Of a DNA stretch of 64,000 bases, positions 1 through 12,686 are shown one piece after another (the stretch's first letter is position 1; the number at the start of each line of letters is the position of its first letter). The notes below the pieces were generated by a model. It was not told the DNA's origin, did not search any database, and saw only the letters and a program-made list of their open reading frames with translations. This DNA is from Lumnitzera littorea. Its lineage: Eukaryota; Streptophyta; Magnoliopsida; Myrtales; Combretaceae. The position numbers and the translations under genes are program-made. The DNA lies in assembly GCA_024138015.1 (NCBI GenBank), contig JAMXBB010000011.1, forward strand, positions 85,523,556 to 85,587,555, given 5' to 3'.

Positions 1-955
1 AGTGTAAATATATCTAAAATAATGACAATTATATAGTAATTTTCATTTATTTCACATTATATTTATCTCAATACAATTTATCTAAAAGATGGAAAAAAAG
101 GATTAGAAAAATGATAGAGCTAAGTCTACGGTTGTCTCCGTTATCCATCTAAATGTCTACGTTAGCCGAAATCTAGTTGAGGCATACTAACAAATTAATA
201 TCTAATTGTGTAATATGAGTGCCATCCTAACCTTTTTCTATCAAATTGGGGTGAAAAATAACATGCATGAGATTGAGATTGGGCTTTAACTACTTTAGCC
301 CTAACCCATGTCTTCACCATATGCTCCAAGTCATATCTTTTATGCAATTAGAGGAGTCTCAAAATGAGCAATAAAGCTTTCTTATGATGATGGTTGTATA
401 AATGAATCTAACTAGTCTAAATGCTTATGTGCTAAAGAAGTAAGATATGGTAGAGGTGACGAATCATGCTAAGTGATAAGTCATCTCTAATTTACATGTG
501 TGCATCCTAACAACAACACTTTCTACCACAACCCGACTATTACTTCAACCGCCATGGCATTGCTAATCTTTGTTAGCTATTATCAATAAGTTTAGTTAAC
601 ATTGTATCATTGAAAGTAATGTCCTTAAAATGGTGGCTACCGTACCACCTTTAGAACCTTTATATAAATTCTATTGTATTGCAAGTAAGGAAGCTAATCA
701 ATGAAGTCTACCTACATTCAACATTGCATTGTATTATCAAAAAAATAAAAAGATAAAGATAAAAAGAGATAATTACACTTTATATACCATACAGCTTAAA
801 GTGGCATAAATCCAACTAATATATTAGCTAGTCATGATGCAATACTAAGTAGAGATAGATATAGGATTAAAAGGTAAGGGAGAGCATTATCAATACCATG
901 AAAATTACTTCCATGTTTATCATATATAAGAAAATGTAAAACCCTAAAATGTCAA
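1..955. other. AT-rich non-coding DNA
   Basis: I see no gene, RNA gene or repeat structure here. The right edge borders the C-terminal end of the hAT transposase remnant, so part of this stretch may be the 3' non-coding end of that element. I could not identify its terminal inverted repeat. Confidence 0.4.
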
Positions 956-2748
956 ATTAGAAAAACAAAAGTATCGTCTAATTTATCATTTTTCCTATTA
1001 TCATTTATGATGGAGCTTGCATAAATTTTTTCAACAATACTTCTTTTAATGTAAATCAAAAGACCTTCAATCAGAAAGTTATTGTCCATCTTATTTCATA
1101 GCTCATTCTTCACAATATCCGTAGCAAAAAAAGAACGTTTTGTTGTTGCAATCAAGAGTAGGAGAGTCAAAATTAATCAAATCAAACAATTGGTTAGAAG
1201 AGAGATCAATTCTTTTCTAATTTCCACCAATGTGTGGCATAAATAAAAAATGATAAATAAGTTCTTTAATTCTAAATTAGAAGAAATGTTAACTTCATGA
1301 TGTCGAACATGTATTCTAAGATAAATATTTTCTTTATAAATAAAATCCTTAGGGTAAAATTTATAAGCCAACTTGTACATTTGACCAAAATTCATTTTTT
1401 TAATGTTATTAATTAGATTAAGAGGCGAAATAAAAGTAAGTAGATCCATTATATTCCTAAACTTCTGATCAATCTCTTGCCATAAGGTGTCAATGGCAAC
1501 ATGAAGCATATTAATTCGATAATGTTCTTCTTGTTCTTCTATTGATAGATCGTTAAATTGATATTGTTGAATCCTATGAGAGATAATTTGAGAATTTAAA
1601 TTAGAGACAATGATATCATGCTTCTTTAAAAAATCTTATAACTTCTTTAATAAGAATATTCCATCCTAACTCATTTTTTGAGGCCTTGATTGTTGATAGT
1701 AAAGATATTGAATTCAATATACATTGACATGATTCCTATAATATTTCTCATCACATTTAAAATGAACAAAAACTCAAAATATATCACAGCATCAAGTAAG
1801 CATTTTTTTAACCTCATTAAGAATAATTTCTTTCTTTAACAATTTTTTCAAGATGATGTGAATAGCCTCAAGCAAATTCAATACACTCTTATTACAATAA
1901 AAATGAGAACCTCGATAAATATCTCCAACATATTATAACATGCCAACTTGATGGAATCTACTAATTGTTTTTAACTTATTATTTGCAATTTAATCAATTA
2001 AATTAGAAATAAAAGCATCTCTTTACTTAGGAGAGGAGTATATCACATTTATAATGTAATATGGTATAGAAAAGAATTAGTAAATGAGATTAATTTCTCT
2101 TGCTGATGCAAATAAGAACAATTAAAAACAAATGAGCAAGACAATGAACATGGTATGTGTAAGCCCCAAAGTTCAGCCAAGTAACCGTAAGATTGAACTT
2201 AGAACCCAAGATTTAGGGCGATCGGTTAAAAGATCTGATCAAATCCAAATTATAAACTATTTAACAAGATACCAGTAAAAATGACCCTGTAAACTTAAAT
2301 TTAAGAAAATAAGTAGTAAATAGGAGACTATAAAATTTTCAAATTTTAAGCATAATAACTGCTAATTACCAAAAAGGCAAAAAGTATAATATAATAACTA
2401 ATAAATTATTAGAGATAAATTATATGTATACTAAAAATTTTAGAATGACCAAAATAATATTTAGGAATGTTCACGTGTACCCTACATGTATTTACGTGTA
2501 GATAAAAATACGCGAAATTACCTAAATTTACCAAAAAGTAAGCAAATAATTAAAGAAAATTATAAAATAATTGAGGAAAAATCAGAAAAAAATCAGAAGG
2601 GTGTGGAATGATGCAAGGTTGGTCGTGGCAAGTCAGAATCTGAAAAAGAAAATTCAACCAATTAAATTAGAACAACATAAAAGCCAAAAATTTAGGGATA
2701 AAGCACTTGTCTTGTCCCATTTAATGCACAATAAATTCCACAAAGCCC

Positions 2749-2756
2749 TATAAATA
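2749..2756 (+). promoter_or_regulatory. TATA box of solo LTR copy 1
   Basis: A TATAAATA motif lies about 590 bp into the LTR and is followed about 30 bp later by an A-rich, purine-biased leader. This fits the U3/R boundary of a plant retrotransposon LTR. The minus-strand copy 3 has a similar TATAAAGAG at the equivalent place (plus-strand about 26300). Confidence 0.5.
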
Positions 2757-3844
2757 GCAGGAAAAATTACAGAGCACATTTGGACAGATACAAATCAGAG
2801 AAAATTAGAGAGAGTTGAAAATTCGAGAGAAAATCCAGAAAATAAAAAAAATAAGAAAAACTGTGCAGTTAAGGGTTTTAAAAGGAACTCACACCAAACG
2901 AGGAGCTGGGAGTGGACGGCCACCACCACCACCACACGGTGGTGGCAGCGCCTAGGCCGGCCGACAACCCCACGGCGGCTCGCGGTGGCCGGAGCCACCC
3001 AAACCGGTGAGTCCAATTTCCAGCCCGAATCTTGTATAATTTTGTAAAATTAGTTATTTTGCCCAGAAAATTATGAAACTTGTTATTCTGAGGTTTTATT
3101 GTATGTAGATTTAGGGAAAAATGTTGATTTAGTTTAATTATGTCTGGAAATATAGGGTCCTTAACAAATTGTACAAAACCGAGCATGATTAAACCGGAAA
3201 TTAAATAGGCTTAAGGATGTAGTTTGGGGCTTAAAATTTTTCTGTAGGATTCTCATGTGACATAGAACAGTGCTATGAAGCCATTTTTTTAAAATTAATT
3301 TTCGAAATTTTTAAGTTAATTTTTAGCCCTAAAATGATGGAAAAATTGGGTAATTTGGAGTTAATTAAGTGATTAGGATGTTAATTACTGATTTGGTTCT
3401 TAATTAGATGTTTAAGGAAGTTAATCTCTGCAGTGGAACCCTAATCCTAGCATTTAGGTACTAAGTATAGTTAATTAAGGAAATTAGGTAATTAATATAA
3501 GAAATTAGTAATATGTGAAATTGTAAATTAATAAATATGAAAAAATTAGGGTTATATAGATAATATTAGAGTAAAAATCAGAATAATATTAAATCTAAAT
3601 TAAGATTGAATTTTAGGTAATTATATAAAAAAGTAAGATTTTCTCACATCGGGGATAAATACGATACCCTAATTAGGACTAGCGTGTACCAAATAGCTTA
3701 GAATACTAAATTAAGACCCAATAGGATATATGGAAACTCGAGCTTAATGTAATTAATTTCACATTAGGATTCGAGCATGTTTAGGATTTAAAAATCGAAC
3801 CAAAACCTAATTTAGAAATTGATGCGGAAACCAAGACCGAACCC

Positions 3845-3868
3845 AAACCTAAACCTAAACCTAAACCT
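3845..3868. repeat. (AAACCT)4 short hexamer array
   Basis: Four perfect AAACCT units lie within solo LTR copy 1. This is one base per unit shorter than the plant telomere heptamer CCCTAAA, so it is a telomere-like microsatellite rather than true telomeric DNA. It creates a Gly-Leu run in a spurious minus-strand frame. Confidence 0.8.
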
Positions 3869-5645
3869 AGAATAATTATAAAAGACTTAATACCTAGATA
3901 ATTAGGCATATTAAACCGTAAACAAAACCTAACAAGAAGCATTATAGGATAAAACGAACCTATAACAATTATATGAAAAGCTGAAACCACGTTCGTGTTA
4001 TAGGGATAACCGGCGATGGCCTGAGCAAATCGGACCTCGAGTGAGCGAGCGAGGAGTCGAGGTAAGTTGAGATTAATATGCTGCTGTATTTTGGAGGCTT
4101 AAGATTATGCTTGATTGTGCTTGTTAGATAGTTGAATGCGTGCATGTGCTTGATTATGGGTGATGCTATGATTATGTTTGTTGCCTTGGCGCATATTGTA
4201 TGAATTGTATGTACTGATTGATCACCCTAAATTGGACTTAATCAAATATACGACCAGTAATCATAATCGAACATGCATGGCAACCCGTTAGGGGATTTAG
4301 GACTCTCCGGCCAAATACCAACCCCTTCGGAAGGGATAGCGCAGGATTGCAAAATGGTCCCTTCTTCATCCTCAGTCGAACTAAGTGACAGGAGAGGAGG
4401 TCGCGGCGGGGATGAAGACAGTGGTTCGAAGGTAGTCGCGGGAGGAGCAAGGTCTCCATTACACAAGCCTGGGTTTGGTCGTGAGCTGTTGCATTAACGG
4501 TAACTCCTCAACCCGGATTAGAGCGGGCGCAATTTCTCTAATCTCACGATGAGCCGGACAACGTCGTGCGATGGCATTTGCTTGCACATGCATTGCAACT
4601 AATAAATGATTGAAAACCTTGTTGTGTGTATGGTATAGTTTTAAGTCCTCCGTCCTAACTTACTGAGCTGTGGTTGCTCACATCCCTATAGACATCATGC
4701 AGGTGCTGACTAAGAAGCGGCAACAACTACTATGAAGCTAGCAACTGCTGGATCCTGGGGAGTGAGAAAAAACATGTGAAGAATAAACACATATTTTAAG
4801 GTTTAAGTTTTTATTCTAGAATTACTTTCCATTTTGAATAATGTAACAACTAGGGAATATAGTACGGAGAAATGTTGTAAACTTTAACTGCAATAATTGA
4901 ATGATAACATATATATATAATTCCTCACTTTTATAGGTAAATGATTTATTTAAATTACAAATTGTCTACTTCAAAGCGGGTTAGTTGTGGACGCCTTGTG
5001 TAGATCAGGTCTAGGATAGCGGTTGTGAGGCCAACTTCTATCTTAGAGTGGTTTACACGGCGGGGCTGTTACGACTCTGCCGCTTCGGGGCGTGACAGTA
5101 TGCATAATAAAATTTACTCAAAATAAGTTCTCGTAATCCTTTCCATTTACTATACATATCGCTTGCTCCATCATATTCTTATCCTCAAATTTTAAGAAAG
5201 CTTAAGTTATATTAAGATAGCATAGATTTTATCTCATTCGTCTAATTAGAAGTTATAGTATCGGTAAAATATATGAGATTGAAAAATCTTTTGTTTTTTA
5301 GGTTGATAAAAAATTTCCATTCATATTCCCTTTAGGGTCAACAAATGTTAAAGCAATTGCTGTTTATTCTTTCCTAAACTCATCTTAAGTTTCATCCATA
5401 AGAATATAATATTTGGTATCACTAATCTCTTCACAAAAATTTTTACATATTTATTTTGCCAATTTGTGTAATATCTTTGTTTGTATCTTATGAGAAATAT
5501 ATCAAGTATCACCAAGAGTATTATCAAGTATAACATTAGCAACTCTTTAGTCATAAGATATTAAAAGCTTAATCAATTCATTTCCTCGATTTTGAGAATT
5601 ATAGCCCTCATCATTACCTCTCAATACACATCCTTAAAATATAGT

Positions 5646-5879
5646 CAAATGGTTATTAAAATTGTGATTCTACTATTTATTTGAATATATAGAATAGCTA
5701 AAATTATATAAAACATACAAAATCGATAAAATTATAAATTTGTAAAATCACACATTAAAATTCATAATTTTATTAAAAATTACATATAAACAATTTTATG
5801 TCAATTTTAACTAAAAAAAATATTATAAAATTATAAACTTATAGAATCGTATTTTTGACTCGCGATTTACAACTACATA
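5646..5879. mobile_element. Small TIR element (MITE-like) inside the hAT remnant
   Basis: The left end (GGTTATTAAAATTGTGATTC) and the inverted right end (GTAGTTGTAAATCGCGAGTC) are imperfect inverted repeats. Both sides of the insertion resume the hAT transposase reading: an INA-like codon run on one side and an LTIF-x-GC run on the other. The flanks catatg and catttg look like a decayed 6-8 bp target duplication. The ends resemble those of the 1.15 kb element at 11539-12686, so the two probably belong to one family. There is no coding capacity. Confidence 0.6.
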
Positions 5880-6901
5880 TGCATTGATGGAAGTTTTAAA
5901 CTCAAACAATTATCCACAATAGTTTTAGAATATTAGTTTTATAGAACTTTCTTTATATGTTAAAGATTGTTTCATCAAAGTCTCATAAGACTTCACACAA
6001 ATATTATAAGAGCAGCTTAAAGATGATCCAATATAAGTAAAAATTGCACAACTTCTCCCACATCATTAACCTTCTTTAGATTTCTAAATCCCTTTCTAAT
6101 GACTATATTTTTTTTCAATCGATCACTTGAGCCCTACTAAATATAAAGTAATAAGGATAAAAAGCTACATCTTTTGCATGGTAGTATTCCAACTATATAA
6201 GAAATTAATATTTTGAGTGATTTTTATTATCAAAAAATGGATATTCATATGGAATAAGTTGAAACAATTTTCATCACACTTATTAATAGGATAATCTCAT
6301 ATTTGACATTGCAACCGTGGATCACACTCAATAGTTCAAATGATTTGGCTTTTTTTATTGACTCTTGCCACTTTTGTTTGTCGTTTTCTAGTTATTTATT
6401 TTCTATATTTGTTGTGGGTTTAGAGAGATTGGAATATGTTCTTTTTGGTTTGAGGAATCAATTATGACTATTTTACCATAACTCAATCTTAATTATCAAT
6501 TTTATAGTGAAAAATAGATAAGAAATTATAAGTGAAATAATGTATGTAGTCACAATTTATATTTAATTAGACAAATATATTAAAAACACATTACATATTT
6601 ATTTACTTAAGGCCTTAATTATAATATGCATAATGATGCACAAAACATATTATGTTATAGCTTATATAATACATAGTAGTTAACACGTGTCATGTAATAT
6701 ATATGATCAATTATGAATCTAGTGTCTAATATTGCAAATTATAAATATAATAGATTGTATGATATTATAAATATGATATAATGTGGCATCTACATGGTAT
6801 CGTACAAGCTAGATGACATTTGATCACATCAATTACAAAATATCAATCATTTTTAGTGTTTCTAAGAATTTATAAGTGAAATAGTATAAGAAAACAAACA
6901 T

Positions 6902-6955
6902 AAAAAATAAAATTAAAGAAAATTCATAAAAAAAATAAAATTAAAGAAAATTCAT
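6902..6955. repeat. 28-bp A-rich tandem duplication
   Basis: Two nearly identical units ending in AAAGAAAATTCAT lie back to back in an A-rich tract. Confidence 0.75.
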
Positions 6956-8847
6956 AAAAAAAAAAGACAATGGAAAAACCAAAAAGAAAAAGACAACATA
7001 ATATAATGATATTAATACAACACCATACAAGCAAATTATATAATGAAAATAAAAGTCACGGACAAAAGAAGATACAATGTGCAATATATGTTAAAAATTC
7101 ATCACCTTGTTACAAAAAAGAATAATAGTGATAACAATTACATTTGTCTAATGGTGATGGTAAAAGTGGTATCATAAATATGTCTTATAACTCTTGCTCT
7201 TAGTAAAGATTCTTTTTTTATTAAATATATAATAACCTAACTTACAAATGTTATATCGTATTTGTAATTGATTGCTATCTATGTGTGTATGTGTGTGCGT
7301 ATGTAAATATGGCAAATGATAATATTGAAATTGATTTTAATAAAAATTCTTTTCTAATATTTAAAAAGAAAAATTTCAATGCATAATTAATTTCAAATTT
7401 TACTTGCCATACCAAACTAAGATATCTCAAAAAAGATCCATTAGAAATTAAAATCTCAATGCAAGTTATATGAGGAAAAAACATATTCTCAATGATTTTG
7501 TTTTGTTGAATAAAAAAACAACAATGTTTGATATTACTTATTACAAGTTACATTGCAACCAATGGATTTTCAATTTTTAAATTTCACTACATTATTTTAC
7601 TTTTTACAAGGAGTGAGGATGAGCATTCAACAATCCATATGTGTTTTACTAATTTACAAAATCAAGATTTCATATTCATATGTGTTTTATTGATAATATA
7701 GCAAATGTGTTCTATAGTGATAATAAATTAGTCAAGCCCTTTAAATAACTCACAATGAAGTTACACCCTAAGCAATTACTCACAAACATTTAGCTAACAC
7801 AAATTAATGTTACTAACCTCTCAATGTATTGAAAGGTCTACCAGCATATATAGTAGCTTGATTAGAAAGTGAAAGGAGCGTGTCTCCACTCGCTATACTT
7901 CCATTAAAGTTATGATAAATGCCAATCAAGTTGAATATATGATATACGTGTCACAATAAGAAAACTAGCCTGATTAAGATAAAGCATAATCCATGGATCA
8001 AGTGAAATGAGCCTCTCAACTTAATGTAATGATACATCTCCTTAGCAAACATGCTAGCTTCATATTCTCTTATATCAAAGTCGTAATTTGTAAATAACAC
8101 AATAACAAACTATGTAAATATTACTTAGCCAACCCATAATATCTCTAATTTATAAGATGGCAAATCTTGTGGCAAGAAATTATTTGATAAGCCTGGATTT
8201 ATTTGAGGTCAGAAATGATAATTAGTTATAACATCAATTATTAAACACATAATAAAAAGTATCTATGTACAATAAACATGACATGATATTTATTTGCAAA
8301 GTGTACAAGTTGGTCGACTAAACATTTGTGGTCTATCTTGGTTAAAACGTTTTATCCTATTGAAACCTTTGTTAATATACATGCTACATGTTAACCTAGA
8401 AGATGGTCTCCAAATATTTATCTTAAATCTTGTGATTCAAAAAGCGTACTTCTTTAAACGAGCACTAAGTCTCTACTAACACCTTTTATCCTTTTTAACA
8501 CATTTTACGAACTATATTTTCTACCCTGACTCATGGACAACATAATCATGGTGTTGTAATATACAATACATCTTCATTGTCTATACTTTAACTTTACACC
8601 CCTAGAAATTAATGAGTTTAGTACACTATGTCAAAAATAAATTTCACAATTTAGTTAATTTGACAAAATTTTAAGCTTCAACTCATTTGTAGTCTAGCTT
8701 GCATTACTGTTTTTTGTTTTTTAGCTTTCCTTTTGTTTTCATTATTTTGGGATTTTTTCTAATTTATAAATTTTTTTATCTTTTTTTCATTTTTAAAGGT
8801 TTTTTATTTTCTTTTATGTCTTTTCTTAGTCTTGTATTTTTTAGGGC

Positions 8848-8868
8848 TTCTCTCTCTCTCTCTCTCTC
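8848..8868. repeat. (TC)n microsatellite
   Basis: A run of about ten TC units lies inside a longer pyrimidine-rich tract. Confidence 0.9.
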
Positions 8869-9167
8869 AATTTTCAAGCTTTTCTTCTTTTTAACTTTTT
8901 CACTTTCAACTTTTTTGTATCTTTTCCATCAAGAGGTCAAAATATGGTGTTTACAATAATATTATTTTATTTAATTAATTATAGTAGATAGATTAAGAAC
9001 TAACATGTCTTTGTTTATTAATAGCGATAGATAGAGGTAAAACATAAGTATTTAAAGTGTCAAAGGATGAAAATTAATTTACTAATTTTTTTTTCCTTGT
9101 AGCCAGTGTGTAACTTATTATTGGTATGATCAGGTGACTATAGTGGTCATGGGTGGATCCTCATATA

Positions 9168-9572
9168 CACTATATTTGGATTAAAGGAAGGAATGGGGAA
9201 TGAAAGAATCATAACAGAAAAAAGTATTTTCCCTTTGTTTAGAAAGAAGAGAGTAAAAGAAGAGGAGCGATTTGCAAAGGAATGTTTTCCCTTTGTCCCA
9301 TAAGAACTATTCTCTCCAAATTGGAGAAAATATGTGAGAAAATTATATGAAATTACTTGAACACTCTTCTAATAATAAGACATTTTTGAATTTCAAGGAT
9401 AGTTTAGTACTTTGGCTAGATTAAAAAAAATATTTAATTGATATTTCTTTCAAAATCATTCTTTCCTATTCCTCCTAATTTCAAATAAGATTTTTCCCCT
9501 CACTTTCTTTCCTTCTTCATTCTTTCCTCTCACTTTCTTTCTTCCTCATTTCCTTCCTTCATCCCAAACATA
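9168..9572. mobile_element. MITE-like element with purine-rich TIRs
   Basis: The left end (TTTGGATTAAAGGAAGGAAT) and the reverse complement of the right end (TTTGGGATGAAGGAAGGAAA) form an imperfect inverted repeat of about 35 bp. About 400 bp lie between the outer ends, with no coding capacity. The target duplication is not clear: the flanks are TA/TAA-rich, so Stowaway- or Tourist-type is possible. Confidence 0.5.
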
Positions 9573-10398
9573 ATGGTAGGTTTAATACTAGAAAGTAAAG
9601 TTTTTAATTAGGTATACAATTTGATAAATAGAAAGTTTAGTTGTAGAATTAGAAAGTAGAGTACGAAACAAAGTCAAAGTAAAGAATTTGACCTTTTTGC
9701 CAAATAAATTTATCAATAAAAATTAAACCTTCCCCCCCTCCCTCTGTCCAGCATATGTAGCTACAAACATTAGCTTTGTTCTCACATTGTCACACCTACT
9801 ACTTGACTTACCATATTTGCATGCATCTTTATCTCTCTCCATCTTCCCTTTCACCCTAAATCCATAAGAAGGAGGTTATCCATCCAATGACTCTCGATTA
9901 ATTCCTCTCTCTCCTTTCCTCTCTTGCTTTCTCAAATTAACCACTCCCAAACAGATTAATGAAACCAATACGCAGGCTTAGTAGGATCTACATCTAATTT
10001 TCATTTGCTCACTAGTCATCTCCTAACCCTTCATTAATCTAATTAATTTTTTTTTTTTTTTGCTAAGCAATTGAAATACTTTAAAACTTACATCTATATG
10101 ATAAAAATAAAATATTTTACAATGTAAACAATTTGAATAACAACACAAATTAAATTAACCTGATATATAACACAATGTAATAATCATTTATCAACAAAAT
10201 ATATTATGGTTACATTTCTTATCGATTTAAGTTTCTTAGGAAGCATTAATATTTAAGTTTTATATGGGTTTAGGGTGATTTTTACGAAAAAGAGAATTAC
10301 AAAAAAAATTGGTTCAAAACTATGAAGCATATACCTTCACTCCCCTTAGAGATTTTTAAATTGAAGTTGCATGGTACTCATATGCCTATGATTCAAAT

Positions 10399-10400
<2 letters not shown>

Positions 10401-10448
<48 letters not shown>
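10401..10448. repeat. (AC)n(AT)n compound microsatellite
   Basis: About 17 AC units, with one interruption, pass directly into an AT run. The three open frames reported across it are products of the repeat. Confidence 0.95.
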
Positions 10449-10559
10449 GTAAGGTGAAGGGCATAGTAGTCGTGCACCTTCTGTTGTACATTTTTTATTT
10501 TTGTCCGTGGCATAAAAATATTGAACACGAATAGAATAGAATGCTCTATAGATTCCGCC

Positions 10560-10560
10560 C

Positions 10561-10594
<34 letters not shown>
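10560..10594. repeat. (TC)n microsatellite
   Basis: An almost perfect run of about 16 TC units. Confidence 0.95.
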
Positions 10595-10596
<2 letters not shown>

Positions 10597-11538
10597 CTTG
10601 CATGCTCACAATTCACTTAAATCAAGGTTTAATTCACTCCACTCCACTTAATCAATTTGTGTTACTAATCTAAGCTCCCACATTTTATTATTTACGAAAA
10701 TGTTCTTCATTATATTCTTTTAGTTATAACTTTAGTTCCACCAGTGTTGGTCGATTGTTGTTATCATTGTTGTTTTTTTTTTTCCCTAAGAATTTTTGTG
10801 TTTATGCTAGTGGCTTTGTTAGTGATGGCTATTGTTAAACTATATAGTAATATACTACCTTTAATACTTGTAAATATATTGTTCAATTTTTTTAACACTA
10901 TTTGTTTGTTAAAATTTTACTTAAAGTAGTTAACTTTATACTTGAAAAAGAATCTTATATAAACGAACAAAATTTCCATCAGGTTTTTTGACTTATTAGC
11001 TAATATTTGGTCGAGAATGTTTGGTTTTATAAAACTTATTATATATGCTAATAGAAACATCGTGAATGGTAATATGAGTTAGAGTATGATATGGATCTAA
11101 TTAAGAAGTTGAAAATGATGAAGGATAGCAACTATAGTCATTTTTTGTAGAGAATTTATGGGAGCATTTGAATTGATCAAGTTGTGTTGAGATCGTATAT
11201 AGGCATCATTTTTTGTTATCGATGCAAAGTTTCATATAAATTAATAGTTATTAGGGATAATAATGATATTAAAAATCTTATTAAGATGGTTAAATCATCT
11301 AGGGAAAATTGCATTTAGGACCTGTACATTAGGAAATGTAAGCAATCAAGTGAGCCCAAGCAATATACTTTTCATGCAAACACTTCAAATTTTGCAACAC
11401 CATAAGTTAATCTATGATGAGTAATTTGCTAATGTATCATGTAAACAAGTTAATGCCTGTAGGTAAGCCCATCGATGATAATGAAAATGTACAAAAGCCT
11501 TCATCATTGCCAAGCAGTATAGCTAGGGCTTAGTACCA

Positions 11539-12686
11539 AGGTTGTTAAACTCGCGATTCTATATAAAATCGTCAAAAGTTTTATAGAATCAAAACGTAGA
11601 AACGTAAATTTCTAGATCATACATAAATTAACTTTCAAAAACTATAAATATACTTATAAATTCATAAGAACATTTAAATATATAATGTAAATAAAGAAAT
11701 TCAACATAAACTTTAGTCACAACATAAGTTATAGTACAAATGATTAAAAAAATTATTATGCTAATGTATAAAACTAAAATATAAATATTAGTATTGATAT
11801 AAATTACATTACAACATAAATTATTCTAATAAAATACTAAACTAAAAAAAAAATAAAACATCAAATGTCTTATCATCAACAAAATTACAACAACATTAGT
11901 TGCAAATCATATGTTTTTTTTGGACAACAATGGAGAAGAGGAGATTTAAATCCTAATTTATCTTAACAGGAGACTAGTAATAATGTCATTAGGCTATAAT
12001 GACCTTATTGCAAATTATATGCTAATAAGAGGACATAACTAATATGATTATTATCATCATTGCCAATTGCTATTGATACTACTACCAATAGTATCCACCT
12101 CTTCATATTCTAAGTCCCTAAAGCATTGGTTTGTATTTAATCTTTATACTAATATTATGAATATCTTAATGATCTCCATTCCTATTCCTATAAGCCATGG
12201 CTCTTAATATCTATAAGTACACTAACCTTTTGTATAATATTACATTCATTTTTTTTCTTATCTCTTACTCCTAAAAGAATACTCAACAAATCATCATTCG
12301 ATAAATCAAATATATCTTTTCCTTAATTATTTATTTATCTTTACTAAGAGATTTTAAACAGTAAAACTAGTAATGTAATTAATATAAGTTAAAGAAGCAA
12401 ACATAATGTTATTACACTTAGAGTTTTGATTCACTTACTCCAAAACAGAGAAGCCTAGTTCTTTTTCTTAGCTTTATTAGTACATTATAACCAAATCAAG
12501 TAGAATCATAGAGAATAGCATAGAACTGGTAGAATCATAAACTCGTAAAATTGTACTCCTCAAAACAAGATTTTACCATGAGTTTATTAAAAAAACAATT
12601 TTGTATACAATTTAACTCGAAAAAGGACTTACATAATTGTAAATTCGTAAAAATGTATAAGTAGACTCCTAATTTTGATAACTACG
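11539..12686. mobile_element. Non-autonomous TIR element, about 1.15 kb
   Basis: The left end (AGGTTGTTAAACTCGCGATT) and the inverted right end (GTAGTTATCAAAATTAGGAG) are imperfect inverted repeats. Similarity continues inward through TATAGAATC-type blocks at both ends. The interior is AT-rich and non-coding. The ends match the 234-bp element at 5646-5879, which suggests a longer and a shorter member of one family. The flanking octamers differ at several positions, mostly by transitions, so the target duplication is uncertain. Confidence 0.5.

Larger units (their letters stand above)
2158..5097 (+). mobile_element. Solo LTR, family A copy 1 (2.94 kb, TSD gtatg)
   Basis: The element begins TGTAAGCCCC and ends GGGGCGTGACA. 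It is bounded by a perfect 5-bp duplication, gtatg, at 2153-2157 and 5098-5102. Removing it restores continuity of the hAT transposase reading. No gag, pol, primer-binding site or polypurine tract is visible inside, so it is best read as a single long LTR left by LTR-LTR recombination. A GC-rich block at about 2910-3010 and the closing blocks at 4260-4460 and 4660-4710 (a TTACTGAGCT motif and TGCAGGTGCTGA) recur in the copies at 24099-26987 and 37903-41434. The TATA box at 2749 indicates that it reads on the plus strand. The length and closing motif remind me of Tekay/Del-type chromovirus LTRs, but that assignment is inference. Confidence 0.85.
956..6310 (-). pseudogene. hAT-type transposase remnant (DUF4371 / TTF-type), interrupted by a solo LTR and a small TIR element
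   Basis: Reading the minus strand from about 6310 downwards, broken frames follow plant 'zinc finger MYM-type 1-like' hAT transposases in the correct order. The N-terminal block (about 6300-5950) has a DPRLQ-like start and a motif resembling GFRNWKKVND. The DUF4371 block (about 5640-5350) contains RGNDEGYNSQNRGN and CEEISDTKYYILMDE-like residues. A DGAS-D-x-K-x-GLR-like stretch follows (about 5200-5110), then VHCLAH (about 2150). The C-terminal hAT dimerisation block at about 1175-980 has ATTKRSF and a NxFLIEGLLIYIKR-like segment. Stops and frameshifts are frequent, so no protein can be made. The longest uninterrupted piece is 110 codons at 1177-1509. A 2.94 kb solo LTR falls exactly between the YA- and YHVHCLAH-like residues, and a 234-bp element falls in the DUF4371 block. 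The terminal inverted repeats of the hAT element itself were not found. Confidence 0.85.
6311..9167. other. AT-rich intergenic stretch, no gene recognised
   Basis: There is no convincing coding region on either strand. The short open frames at 7275-7484 (minus), 8294-8479 (plus) and 8699-8959 (plus) have low-complexity or unrecognisable translations. The last is a T-rich tract translated into Phe/Leu/Ser. Part of 7800-8300 on the minus strand reads a little like a protein fragment, but I could not place it in any family. Confidence 0.4.
9573..11538. other. Intergenic stretch with microsatellites
   Basis: No gene is supported. Pyrimidine-rich DNA at 9720-9960 and two microsatellites at 10401 and 10560 account for the only open frames here. 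Confidence 0.4.

Noticed and set aside
2795..3186. Overlapping minus-strand frames rich in Arg/Val/Trp
   Set aside because: They cover the GC-rich block of a solo LTR and have no family resemblance. Copies 2 and 3 do not preserve the frame.
4238..4497. Three overlapping open frames of about 74 codons on both strands
   Set aside because: They lie in the conserved closing block of the family A LTR. The similar minus-strand frame at 24692-25012 shows DNA-level conservation of the LTR, not a gene.
8699..8959. 86-codon frame predicted as a hydrophobic membrane-like protein
   Set aside because: A T-rich tract translates to Phe/Leu/Ser by composition alone. There is no initiation context or homology.
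10322..10616. Three frames with His-Thr, Val-Cys and Arg-Glu runs
   Set aside because: They are products of the AC/AT and TC microsatellites.
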